Shown here one piece after another: positions 8,314-16,979 of a stretch of 64,000 nucleotides of DNA. Source of the DNA: Anaerovibrio lipolyticus LB2005 (GTDB lineage: Bacteria; Bacillota; Negativicutes; Selenomonadales; Selenomonadaceae); the NCBI RefSeq assembly GCF_000621545.1, contig NZ_JHYA01000007.1:104495-168494 (forward strand). Direction: 5' to 3'. The notes beneath the pieces were generated by a model. That model made no database searches. It worked only from the letters and a program-made list of their open reading frames with translations, and was not told where the DNA came from. The position numbers and the translations under genes are program-made. How positions within the stretch are numbered: position 1 is the first letter of the stretch; each line of letters starts with the position of its first letter.

Positions 8314-8637
8314 ATGGGAAAGATACCAAAGGGATTATCTGATAAGGATATGCTGGATGGTTACGTTGAAGAGGTAACCATGGAGGCACAGTTTATGGCG
8401 GCGGAGGCTGCCGAGGACAAAAAGCGCCGGGAAAAGATTTTCGGCACCGGAAAGAACAGTCTTTCCATGTCCGGTCTTGATGACGAAACCCTGGAAAAGC
8501 TGGGACGAAAGCTCCTTGAATTAAAAATGGAGCTTTTCCGCGAGGGCATCAAGAATTATACCCTTAAAGTAAAACGCGAGGATTGGGACATCGTTATCAC
8601 TCCAGTGGTAAAGGGCCAGTCCATGAAGAAAAAATAA
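8314..8637 (+). CDS. Small hypothetical protein between glnS and leuS
   Basis: 107 residues, charged, without membrane segment or signal peptide; I do not recognise a family. The N-terminal half is acidic and helical ('YVEEVTMEAQFMAAEAAEDKKRREKIFG'), followed by 'LDDETLEKLGRKLLELKMELFREGIKNYTLKVKREDWDIVITPV' and a KKK end. AGGAAGGGAT stands before the ATG. It sits 24 nt after glnS and 43 nt before leuS without a terminator in either gap, so it is probably translated from the same transcript as both synthetases. Confidence 0.8.
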   Translation: MGKIPKGLSDKDMLDGYVEEVTMEAQFMAAEAAEDKKRREKIFGTGKNSLSMSGLDDETLEKLGRKLLELKMELFREGIKNYTLKVKREDWDIVITPVVKGQSMKKK

Positions 8638-8680
8638 ATTTTTGTAAAAATAAAGAATTAAACGTATGGGGGGCTTCACT

Positions 8681-11164
8681 GTGGAGAAATACATGCCACA
8701 AAAGATTGAAAAGAAATGGCAGAAAAAATGGCTTGAGTCCAATGTTTATAAGACGGAAATGGACCCTAAAAAACCAAAATACTATACTCTGGAGATGTTC
8801 CCATATCCATCCGGAAATCTTCACATGGGCCATGTGCGTAACTATTCCATTGGTGATGTACTCGCCCGTTACAAGACCATGGAGGGATTTAATGTAATTC
8901 ATCCAATGGGCTTTGATGCCTTTGGTATGCCTGCGGAAAATGCTGCTATCAAGCATGGTGTAAAGCCAGCAGATTGGACCTATTCCAACATGGACAACAT
9001 GAAGCGTCAGCAGCGTGAAATGGGCCTGTCTTATGATTGGGACCGTGAGGTGGCTACCTGTCGTCCAGATTATTACAAGTGGACCCAGTGGCTCTTTGAG
9101 TTGTTCTACAAGCGTGGTCTGGCATACAAGAAAAAGGCCTATGTAAACTGGTGCGATACCTGCGGCACTGTATTGGCCAATGAGCAGGTTATTGATGGTC
9201 TGTGCTGGCGCTGTGATAACGAAGTAGTAAAGAAGGATTTGTCCCAGTGGTTCTTTAAGATTACTGACTATGCAGATGTGCTGCTGAAGGATTTGGACCT
9301 TTTAAAGGGCTGGCCAGAGCGTGTTAAAATCATGCAGGATAACTGGATTGGCCGTAGTGAAGGCTTGGAGCTGAACTTTGAGGTTCCGGAGCTCAATGAA
9401 ACCCTTTCCGTATACACCACCCGTCCTGATACGGCCTATGGTATTACCTTTGTGGCATTGGCTGTTGAGCATCCAATGGTGGAGACTATCTGCAAGGCAA
9501 AGCCAGAAAAGGCAGATGAAATCCGCGCCTTCGTGAAGAAGGTTCAGAGCCAGTCTGATATTGAACGTACCTCCTCCGAGTCCGAGAAGGAAGGCGTTGG
9601 CACTGGTGTATATATGATTAACCCATTTAATGGCAACAAGGCTGAGATTTGGGTAACCAACTATGTATTGGCAGATTATGGTACTGGTGCAGTTATGGGT
9701 GTTCCTTCAGAGGATCAGCGTGACTGGATGTTTGCCCAAAAGTACAATTTAGATGTAATTGTTACCCTGCAGCCAAAGGGTGTTGAGCTGAAGGTTGAGG
9801 AAATGACTGAGGCTTACACCGACAAGGATGGTATCCTCTGTAATTCCGGCGAATTCGATGGCCAGGATATTAAGACTGCCAGCAAGGGAATTATGGATAA
9901 GGCGGAGAGAGAGGGCTTTGGTAAGCGTCGCGTAAATTATCGCCTCCGTGACTGGCTGATTTCCCGTCAGCGCTATTGGGGTGCCCCAATTCCAGTTATT
10001 TACTGTGATGATTGCGGTGAGCAGCTAGTTCCGGAGGATCAGCTTCCTGTAATGCTGCCAGAAAATGTAAACTTTGAGGCAGGCTCCGTATCTCCATTGG
10101 CACAGTGCGAGGAATTTGTGAATTGCACTTGTCCAAAGTGCGGCAAGCCAGCTAAGCGTGAAACTGATACCATGGATACCTTCATTTGTTCCTCCTGGTA
10201 TTATCTCCGCTACACCGATCCTAAGAATGACAAGAAGCCATTTGATAGCGACAAGGTTAATTACTGGGCTCCTGTTGACCAGTATATTGGTGGCATTGAG
10301 CATGCTATTCTCCATTTGCTCTATTCCCGTTTTGTAACCAAGGTTCTTCGTGATGAGGGACTGGTGGATTTTGCGGAGCCATTCAGCAATCTCCTTACTC
10401 AGGGTATGGTTCTTAAGGACGGCAGCAAAATGTCAAAATCCAAGGGCAACGTTGTTTCTCCTGAGGAAATCATTGGCGAATATGGTGCAGATACTGCTCG
10501 TCTCTTTATTATGTTTGCGGCTCCAGTGGAGCGTGATCTTGACTGGAGTGACGAGGGAGTTGCCGGTTCCTTCCGCTTCCTGAACCGCGTATGGCGTATT
10601 ATCAGCCAGTTTGAGGACAAGATTAAGTCTGCTGGTGATGAGTATGACAAGAAGGCTCTTACTGATGATGAGAAGGAGCTGCGTCGCGTTCTTCATGTTA
10701 CTATCAAGAAGGTTACAGAGGACATTCGTGACCGTTTCATGTTCAATACAGCCATCAGCTCTATTATGGAGCTGGTTAATGAGTTCTATAAGTTCCAGAA
10801 TGATGAAAATGTGAATGCTGGTCTTGTTCGTGAGGTTTCCTTGAATCTCCTCAAGATGCTGGCTCCATTTGCTCCACACATGACAGAGGAGCTGTGGTCT
10901 GAGCTTATTGGTGAGGACAGCAGTGTTCATGCCCAGAAGTGGCCTGTATGTGACGAGGCTGCCACTGTTAAGTCTGAGGTGGAGATCGTTCTCCAGATTA
11001 ACGGCAAGGTTCGTGACCGCATTATGATTGCCACTGGCATCAGCCGTGAGGAAATGGAGGAGGCTGCCAAAAACAACAGCCGTGTTCAGGAGCTTACCGA
11101 GGGCAAAAATATTGTAAAGATGATTTGCGTTCCTGATAAACTTGTAAACGTAGTTGTAAAGTAA
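8681..11164 (+). CDS. leuS: Leucyl-tRNA synthetase
   Basis: The start is placed at GTG 8681, 7 nt behind a G-run (8668-8673), giving [13 protein letters not shown], the usual LeuRS N-terminus. An ATG at 8666 in the same frame overlaps that G-run. 827 residues, close to the bacterial norm. HMGH at 48-51, KMSKS at 583-587. The zinc-ribbon pattern 'CDTCG...CWRC', the CP1 editing domain with '[20 protein letters not shown]' and the 'GVP..D.RD' segment, the tryptophan-rich '[17 protein letters not shown]' and the C-terminal '[11 protein letters not shown]'-like element are all present. It attaches leucine to tRNA-Leu and edits mischarged products. A terminator follows. Confidence 0.97.
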   Translation: MEKYMPQKIEKKWQKKWLESNVYKTEMDPKKPKYYTLEMFPYPSGNLHMGHVRNYSIGDVLARYKTMEGFNVIHPMGFDAFGMPAENAAIKHGVKPADWTYSNMDNMKRQQREMGLSYDWDREVATCRPDYYKWTQWLFELFYKRGLAYKKKAYVNWCDTCGTVLANEQVIDGLCWRCDNEVVKKDLSQWFFKITDYADVLLKDLDLLKGWPERVKIMQDNWIGRSEGLELNFEVPELNETLSVYTTRPDTAYGITFVALAVEHPMVETICKAKPEKADEIRAFVKKVQSQSDIERTSSESEKEGVGTGVYMINPFNGNKAEIWVTNYVLADYGTGAVMGVPSEDQRDWMFAQKYNLDVIVTLQPKGVELKVEEMTEAYTDKDGILCNSGEFDGQDIKTASKGIMDKAEREGFGKRRVNYRLRDWLISRQRYWGAPIPVIYCDDCGEQLVPEDQLPVMLPENVNFEAGSVSPLAQCEEFVNCTCPKCGKPAKRETDTMDTFICSSWYYLRYTDPKNDKKPFDSDKVNYWAPVDQYIGGIEHAILHLLYSRFVTKVLRDEGLVDFAEPFSNLLTQGMVLKDGSKMSKSKGNVVSPEEIIGEYGADTARLFIMFAAPVERDLDWSDEGVAGSFRFLNRVWRIISQFEDKIKSAGDEYDKKALTDDEKELRRVLHVTIKKVTEDIRDRFMFNTAISSIMELVNEFYKFQNDENVNAGLVREVSLNLLKMLAPFAPHMTEELWSELIGEDSSVHAQKWPVCDEAATVKSEVEIVLQINGKVRDRIMIATGISREEMEEAAKNNSRVQELTEGKNIVKMICVPDKLVNVVVK

Positions 11165-11193
11165 TGAGTGCTACCTGAAAACATTGATAGATG

Positions 11194-11237
11194 GGCCCTG
11201 CCAAGAATGTGTATCTTTGGCAGGGCCACTTGTTTTT
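11194..11237 (+). terminator. Terminator after leuS
   Basis: GGCCCTGCCAAG pairs with CTTTGGCAGGGCC across a short loop; the tail is ACTTGTTTTTG. A GC-rich stem of at least 11 pairs. Confidence 0.85.
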
Positions 11238-11298
11238 GTGGAGGATATCCACATAGAAAAGATTTTTAGTATATGTGTCCATATAGAGTGGATTTTGC

Positions 11299-11353
11299 TT
11301 GACATAGATGTCTCGTACCACTAGAATATGTTTCTAGGTGGTGTACCACCTAG
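11299..11353 (+). promoter_or_regulatory. Promoter and palindromic operator of sstT-like gene
   Basis: TTGACA (11299-11304), 17-nt spacer, TAGAAT (11322-11327). Directly downstream, 11334-11353 is a perfect palindrome with arms CTAGGTGGT and ACCACCTAG around GT. A second copy of the left arm in reverse (ACCACTAGAA, 11318-11327) overlaps the -10. The site lies where a bound repressor would block initiation; in RNA it could also form a hairpin. Confidence 0.7.
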
Positions 11354-11387
11354 GTTTTATATTCTAAATATAAGGAGTTTATTTTTT

Positions 11388-12617
11388 ATGGTAACAGCAT
11401 TCAGAAAATGGCAGAGCATTAGCTTGATTCTGCGTATTGTATGTGGTCTGGCTGTGGGCGTTATCTTGGCTCTTTCCTTGCCGGACAATGGTGTGGTTCC
11501 AATTTTTGGTAACCTGTTTGTAGGACTGTTGAAGGGTATTGCCCCTATATTGGTATTCGTTTTGGTAATCAGTGCTTTGGCCAATGCCTCTGGTGACATT
11601 GGTGGCCGCTTCAAAACAGTAGTATTCCTTTACGTAGTAGGAACACTTTTGGCAGCTGCGGCTGCAGTTTGCTTCAGCTTTGCTATGCCTGTGGGGATGG
11701 TACTTACTGATGCAGCAACCAACACCCCTCCAGGTGGTATTGGGGAGGTTATCAAGACCATCCTTGCCAATATGGTTGCGAATCCTGTTGCAGCATTGAT
11801 GAATGCAAACTATGTAGGTATTCTCTGTTGGGCTATAATTTTCGGTATGGGCTTCAAGAAATTGGCCTCTGATGGCACCAGAGAAATGGTGGCAGAGCTT
11901 GCTGCTGTAGTATCCCGTGCCGTAACCTGGATTATTCAGCTGGCTCCATTCGGTATCATGGGCCTGGTTTATTCTGCTGTATCAGAGAACGGTATGTCTA
12001 TATTCGTGGATTATGGTATGCTGCTGGTAGTTTTGGTGGGTACCATGTTTATTATGACCTTTATAGTGAATCCGCTGATTGTGTTTATGTTTCTGCGTAA
12101 GAACCCATATTCTCTGAACTGGAAATGTCTCCGTACCTCCGGTGTGACTGCTTTCTTCACCAGAAGCTCTGCAGCCAACATTCCGGTTAATATGGAGCTG
12201 TGCAAGGAACTTGGATTGGATGAGGATTTTTATTCTGTATCCGTTCCTCTTGGAGCTACCATCAATATGGAGGGGGCTGCTATCACCATTACTGTTATGA
12301 CTCTGGCTGTGGCTCATACTCTTGGTATTCAGGTAGATATTCCTACTGCCATTATTCTTTCTGTTTTGGCTACTGTGGGTGCCTGCGGTGCCTCAGGTGT
12401 TGCCGGTGGTTCACTGCTCCTGATTCCTATGGCATGCTCTCTCTTTGGTATCTCCAATGATATTGCCATGCAGGCTGTAGGTGTAGGCTTCATCATTGGC
12501 GTAATTCAGGATTCCTGTGAGACGGCCCTTAATTCTTCCACGGATGCTCTCTTTGCAGCAACTGCGGAATTTAAGGAACGCCTTAATCGTGGTGAGGAAG
12601 TAAACATGAATTTTTAA
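11388..12617 (+). CDS. sstT: Serine/threonine:sodium symporter, SstT type
   Basis: The start is ATG 11388 behind TAAGGAG; an in-frame ATG at 11328 lies inside the promoter/operator and is rejected. 409 residues with the eight-helix plus two-hairpin layout of the SDF (dicarboxylate/amino acid:cation symporter) family. The blocks 'GLLKGIAPILVFVLVISALAN', 'FFTRSSAANIPVNMELC', 'YSVSVPLGATINMEGAAITITV', 'ACGASGVAGGSLLLIP' and 'GVIQDSCETALNSSTDALF' follow E. coli SstT nearly word for word, so uptake of serine and threonine with Na+ at the inner membrane is the best call. It is a single-gene unit between two terminators with a strong candidate operator. Confidence 0.9.
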   Translation: MVTAFRKWQSISLILRIVCGLAVGVILALSLPDNGVVPIFGNLFVGLLKGIAPILVFVLVISALANASGDIGGRFKTVVFLYVVGTLLAAAAAVCFSFAMPVGMVLTDAATNTPPGGIGEVIKTILANMVANPVAALMNANYVGILCWAIIFGMGFKKLASDGTREMVAELAAVVSRAVTWIIQLAPFGIMGLVYSAVSENGMSIFVDYGMLLVVLVGTMFIMTFIVNPLIVFMFLRKNPYSLNWKCLRTSGVTAFFTRSSAANIPVNMELCKELGLDEDFYSVSVPLGATINMEGAAITITVMTLAVAHTLGIQVDIPTAIILSVLATVGACGASGVAGGSLLLIPMACSLFGISNDIAMQAVGVGFIIGVIQDSCETALNSSTDALFAATAEFKERLNRGEEVNMNF

Positions 12618-12650
12618 TGTATAAATTCATTTGAAATTTAATAAGAAAAA

Positions 12651-12689
12651 AGAAGGATTTTCTATCTTGGCGGTAGAAAATCCTTTTTG
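12651..12689 (+). terminator. Terminator after sstT
   Basis: AAGGATTTTCTA(T)C pairs with GTAGAAAATCCTT, followed by TTTG; A-run on the 5' side. Confidence 0.88.
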
Positions 12690-12774
12690 ATTGGAAAAAT
12701 ATTTTCGAAAGTAAAATGTTATTAAGAATGAAATGAATTATTAAATATATTCGGGTAGGACAGGAGAGGTCATC

Positions 12775-14760
12775 ATGAGTGTTTCAAGTGCAAGTTCTGT
12801 GTGGCTGAGCAGACCAGAAGCCTTTATTAATCCTCAGGAATTCAAGATTTTTTCCGGTGAGGATGATACGGTTAGTTATCTGCTGAACCAGTATATGGAT
12901 GCAGTGATTTACTTCACCTATGACAATGATATTATGCGGTTGGAAATGACAAATGACAAATATGAAGAAAATATTCTTCCCCAGGCTTCTCTTGACAGGG
13001 TAGGGGTTGATGGGCAGTGGCAGTTTTCTGATGATGAGGAAAAGCAGAAATTTAAAAGGCTGTTAAAGCGTGCTGAGAGGAGTAAAAGCTACGAAACAGA
13101 GGAAATATGGTTCCGCTCATTTTCTCAGTGTTGTGGTTATCAGGAATGCTGTTTGAACTTCCAGCTTCGTATGGTTGCCAAGCAGGGCAATGAGGTGTTG
13201 TACTGTGCTTTATTGTACAATGACACGGAAATGCAGCACTCCTTTAAGAGCATATCCGACAATGAAGCAAAATTCCGTATGGCAGCAGAGCAGGCCAATA
13301 TATATGCATGGGAATATGATATTGCCACCCATGAAATGCGTCCTTGTACCAGATGTATGAGGGATTTGGGATTGCCGCCAGTGGTGGAAAATTATCCTGA
13401 TCCTGTTTTTGAAAATGGTATTTTCCCACGGGATTACGAGGATATGTACCGCAACTGGCACGAGAGGCTGGCACAGGGAGAGGCACAAATTCAAGGAGTT
13501 ATCCCATTGACACCTGACAGGATCCCCTTTCATGTTCGCTATATCACGGAATTTGACAAGGATGGAAAGCCTATAAAGGCCTACGGTTCAGCTACCCTTG
13601 CTGTTGACAACGAAAAGGAGTCACAGCTACGGGAGATAATTTCATCCCTTACCATGAAGTACGCTACTGTATTAAAGGTTGATTTGGATTCAGGTGAAAC
13701 TGAGGTGCTTAATGTTGGGCATGATTCCTCAGTTCAGGTTCAGAATCTGTATTATGAAAACAAAACCTTCAGCTTCGAGGATATAAGAGAGGATTATTTG
13801 GAGAATTATGTGTTTGATGCCGATGTTCCTAAAATGAAGGAATTGTTTTCTCTTGATTCCATAAAGAATATTTTGGCAAACGAGCATGATTTCACCCATA
13901 GCTATCGTATTGTCCGGAAACAAAAGACAGTATATATGCAGTGCCGTCTTTTTAACATGGCTGATCAAAAGAGTGCCATTATCGCTATCCGCAATGTGGA
14001 TGATGTGATGAAGCTGAAGATGGAAACTGAGGATAAGCTGAGGCTGGATATTCAGAACTTTAGTGATGATATGGATGTGAATAATGCGGTTATCAATAAT
14101 ATGGGGGACAATATGTCCGATGTTGTGTACATTCTGGAGCATATTATTGACGGTAAGGAATCATTTAACGCGGAAGATATAAGTAATCTTCGTATGAATT
14201 TTGCACTTATGGAGGAGCTGGCTCAGGATATTAAGAAGGCCAGCGAGCTAAAGAGTGTAAAGGATAAATCTAAACCTGAAACCTTTGATCTTTATGACAT
14301 ATACAAATATGTGAAGACCTTTGCTGAGCCTATAGCTGAAAAGAAAAATATTGGGCTGTATGCTGATGAGAATATCAGCTCCCTTAAGTATTCAGAAGTG
14401 GTGGGAAATATGCTCTATGTGAAGCGTATTCTGTATAACGTAGTGCATAATGCGTTAAAATATAGTCCGGAGGGAACGGAAATTCATTGCTCGGCTGAGG
14501 CTAAGGCTCATGGTGGCAGGATTAACTGCAAGGTAAAAATATCTGATGAAGGAATCGGAATATCACAGGAATTCCAGAATAATATGTTCGATGCCTATAC
14601 CCAGGAGAATCGCCAGGTGGACCCTTGGGCCAACGGACAAGGCTTGGGGCTTTATGTGGCAAAGCAGTTGCTGGAAAAAATCGGCGGTACCATAGCAGTA
14701 TACAGTGCCGTAGATTTGGGAACCATCGTAACCGTAACCATGTCCTTTGATATTGCGTGA
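12775..14760 (+). CDS. PAS-type sensor with histidine-kinase ATPase domain, phospho-acceptor His not recognisable
   Basis: 661 residues, no membrane segment or signal peptide, so a cytosolic sensor. Residues about 155-270 look like a PAS domain ('DNEAKFRMAAEQANIYAWEYDIATHEM' with a PAC-like 'KDGKPIKAYGSATLAVD'); a second PAS-like stretch follows to about 415. The C-terminal HATPase_c domain is complete: N box 'NVVHNALKYSPEG' near 556, G1 'DEGIGIS' near 592 and G2 'GQGLGLYVAKQLLEKIGG' near 622. Between them, where hybrid kinases of Firmicutes read like NMSHDIRTPMN, this protein has NMGDNMSDVVYILEH, so the H-E/D-x-x-T/P box is missing. No response regulator is adjacent. It may pass its signal by another route or form a heterodimer with a normal kinase (inference). 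Confidence 0.82.
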   Translation: MSVSSASSVWLSRPEAFINPQEFKIFSGEDDTVSYLLNQYMDAVIYFTYDNDIMRLEMTNDKYEENILPQASLDRVGVDGQWQFSDDEEKQKFKRLLKRAERSKSYETEEIWFRSFSQCCGYQECCLNFQLRMVAKQGNEVLYCALLYNDTEMQHSFKSISDNEAKFRMAAEQANIYAWEYDIATHEMRPCTRCMRDLGLPPVVENYPDPVFENGIFPRDYEDMYRNWHERLAQGEAQIQGVIPLTPDRIPFHVRYITEFDKDGKPIKAYGSATLAVDNEKESQLREIISSLTMKYATVLKVDLDSGETEVLNVGHDSSVQVQNLYYENKTFSFEDIREDYLENYVFDADVPKMKELFSLDSIKNILANEHDFTHSYRIVRKQKTVYMQCRLFNMADQKSAIIAIRNVDDVMKLKMETEDKLRLDIQNFSDDMDVNNAVINNMGDNMSDVVYILEHIIDGKESFNAEDISNLRMNFALMEELAQDIKKASELKSVKDKSKPETFDLYDIYKYVKTFAEPIAEKKNIGLYADENISSLKYSEVVGNMLYVKRILYNVVHNALKYSPEGTEIHCSAEAKAHGGRINCKVKISDEGIGISQEFQNNMFDAYTQENRQVDPWANGQGLGLYVAKQLLEKIGGTIAVYSAVDLGTIVTVTMSFDIA

Positions 14761-14767
14761 ATAATGG

Positions 14768-14811
14768 GGCAGGAGACAGTAATTCGGTAAGTGGCTGTTT
14801 CCTGTCTTTTT
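14768..14811 (+). terminator. Terminator after sensor gene
   Basis: GGCAGGAGACAG pairs with CTGTTTCCTGTC (two G-U pairs), followed by TTTTT. Confidence 0.88.
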
Positions 14812-14878
14812 AGTTATTAATAATGATTTTCTTAAAAAAATAGATTTCTTCAGGGTGGCAAAATTTTAATGGATGGAG

Positions 14879-14907
14879 TATAATAACGAGAGTATGTTCT
14901 GTTATTA
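14879..14907 (+). promoter_or_regulatory. uvrB promoter with inverted repeat (possible damage-response operator)
   Basis: TATAAT lies at 14879-14884 with a weak -35 (TGGCAA, 14856-14861). Overlapping it, TAATAAC (14881-14887) and GTTATTA (14901-14907) form a perfect inverted repeat around a 13-nt core containing GAGAGTATGTTC. The core only half matches the Firmicute SOS box GAAC-N4-GTTC, so LexA control is suggested by the target gene more than by the site. Confidence 0.45.
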
Positions 14908-14924
14908 GTTAGGGAGGTAAGGAA

Positions 14925-16952
14925 ATGGCAGAGGTCCCTAAATTAAATAATATGGATTTTGGTGAGGGAATTCCCTTTAAGGTGGTAGCTCCATTTGAGC
15001 CTATGGGTGACCAAAATCAGGCTATTGAGGATTTGGCCGGAGGTATCGAAAATGGTCAGGAGGCCCAGGTGCTGTTGGGCGCTACTGGTACCGGAAAAAC
15101 CTTTACTATCGCCAAGCTCATTGAAAAGGTGCAGAAGCCTACGCTGGTTATTGCCCATAATAAGACACTGGCGGCCCAGCTGGCCAGCGAGTTTAAGACA
15201 TTCTTTCCCGACAATTATGTGGGATACTTTGTCTCCTACTACGACTATTATCAGCCTGAAGCATATATTGCTTCCACTGATACTTACATAGAGAAGGATG
15301 CGTCCATAAATGATGAAATCGATGAGCTGCGCCATTCTGCCACCTGCTCTCTCTTTGAACGGCGTGATGTTATTATTGTGGCCAGTGTGTCATGTATCTA
15401 TGGCCTTGGCTCCCCTGAGAGCTATCACGAAATGGTGCTGTCCCTTCATAAGGGGCAGGAGATAGACAGAAACGATATTCTGCGAAGGCTGGTAAATATG
15501 CAGTATGACCGCAATGATGTGGTACTGGAGCGTGGCCATTTTCGGGTTCGTGGTGATGTGGTGGAGATTTTCCCGGCTGGCTACAATAACCGCGGGGTAC
15601 GCATTGAGATGTTCGGTGACGAGATTGACCGTATTGTGGAATTTGATGTGCTGACGGGAGAAATATTTGGCGAGCGCATTCACTCCATGGTTTTCCCTGC
15701 ATCCCATTATGTAACCCCCAAGGAAGATCTGGAGATTGCCATGGGCACCATCAGGGCAGAGATGGAGGAGCAGGTCAAGTTTTTCAAGGAGCACGACAAG
15801 CTCATTGAGGCCCAGCGCATTGAACAACGCACTAACTATGATTTGGAAATGATACAGGAAATGGGCTATTGCTCGGGTATCGAGAATTATTCCCGTCATC
15901 TGACTCAGCGAGCTCCCGGGGAGGCACCATATACGCTGTTGGATTATTTTCCGGAAGATTTTATGATGGTTATTGATGAGTCCCACGTTACCTTGCCACA
16001 GCTCAGGGCTATGTACGCCGGGGACCGCTCCCGAAAGGAATCCTTGGTGGATAATGGCTTTCGCCTGCCATCTGCCTTTGATAATCGTCCATTAAGATTT
16101 GAGGAGTTTGAGCAGCGAATAAATCAGATTGTTTATGTATCTGCTACTCCTGCCAAGTATGAGCTGTCAGGGGCCCAGCAGGTGGTACAGCAGATTATCC
16201 GTCCAACGGGGCTCCTTGACCCGGAGGTGGAGGTTCGTCCTTTGGAGGGACAGATTGATGATCTTTTGGGAGAGATAAAGCTCCGTGTAAAGAAGGACCA
16301 GCGGGTGCTGGTAACCACCCTTACCAAAAAGATGGCAGAAAATCTTACGGAGTATTTAAAGGAAACCGGTATCAGAGTAAGATATCTTCACTCGGATATT
16401 GCCACCTTTGAGAGGGCGGAAATTATCCATGATTTGCGTGCCGGCGAATTTGACGTGCTGGTGGGCATTAACCTTCTCCGTGAAGGACTGGATATGCCGG
16501 AGGTGTCCTTGGTGGCTATTTTGGATGCGGACAAGGAAGGCTTTCTCCGTTCAGATACTTCCCTGATTCAGACCATTGGTCGTGCTGCCCGCAATGCCGA
16601 AGGCAAGGTTATTATGTATGCTGATAGAATCACTGATTCCATGAAGCGGGCCATGGATGAAACAGAACGCCGTCGGGAAATTCAGCAGGCCTATAATAAG
16701 GAGCATGGCATTGTACCAAAAACTATTATCAAGCCTGTAAAAGCACTGATTGAAACCACTCTGGTGGCGGAGACAGCTGCTGCCTATAAAACTGATGATG
16801 GTAAGAAGAAAAAGAAGCTCACTGCCAAGAACAAGGAAGCTCTTATCAAAACCCTTACCAGAGAAATGCAGCAGGCCTCCAGGGCTCTGGAGTTTGAAAA
16901 AGCGGCAGAGCTCCGCGATATGATATGGGAGCTGGAAGGAAAAAATAAGTAA
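14925..16952 (+). CDS. uvrB: Excinuclease ABC subunit B
   Basis: 675 residues, normal for UvrB, the damage-verifying helicase-like subunit of nucleotide excision repair. Walker A GATGTGKT at 52-59; the beta-hairpin region '[11 protein letters not shown]' that clamps DNA; DEAD-like '[13 protein letters not shown]'; helicase motifs '[12 protein letters not shown]', '[19 protein letters not shown]', '[34 protein letters not shown]' and 'QTIGRAARN'. The C-terminal UVR motif '[18 protein letters not shown]' binds UvrC. AGGGAGGTAAGG precedes the ATG. It heads a uvrB-uvrA-uvrC cluster with a 27-nt gap to uvrA. Confidence 0.98.
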   Translation: MAEVPKLNNMDFGEGIPFKVVAPFEPMGDQNQAIEDLAGGIENGQEAQVLLGATGTGKTFTIAKLIEKVQKPTLVIAHNKTLAAQLASEFKTFFPDNYVGYFVSYYDYYQPEAYIASTDTYIEKDASINDEIDELRHSATCSLFERRDVIIVASVSCIYGLGSPESYHEMVLSLHKGQEIDRNDILRRLVNMQYDRNDVVLERGHFRVRGDVVEIFPAGYNNRGVRIEMFGDEIDRIVEFDVLTGEIFGERIHSMVFPASHYVTPKEDLEIAMGTIRAEMEEQVKFFKEHDKLIEAQRIEQRTNYDLEMIQEMGYCSGIENYSRHLTQRAPGEAPYTLLDYFPEDFMMVIDESHVTLPQLRAMYAGDRSRKESLVDNGFRLPSAFDNRPLRFEEFEQRINQIVYVSATPAKYELSGAQQVVQQIIRPTGLLDPEVEVRPLEGQIDDLLGEIKLRVKKDQRVLVTTLTKKMAENLTEYLKETGIRVRYLHSDIATFERAEIIHDLRAGEFDVLVGINLLREGLDMPEVSLVAILDADKEGFLRSDTSLIQTIGRAARNAEGKVIMYADRITDSMKRAMDETERRREIQQAYNKEHGIVPKTIIKPVKALIETTLVAETAAAYKTDDGKKKKKLTAKNKEALIKTLTREMQQASRALEFEKAAELRDMIWELEGKNK

Positions 16953-16979
16953 ATAATAGGATATAGAAGAGGTTTTTAA

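Noticed and set aside
11328..11387. Longer N-terminus for the SstT protein from ATG 11328
   Set aside because: That ATG overlaps the -10/operator and the extra residues are absent from SstT; TAAGGAG before 11388 fits.
14887..14900. Calling a definite LexA box at uvrB
   Set aside because: Only the GTTC half fits; the opposite half is GAGA, so it stays a candidate operator.
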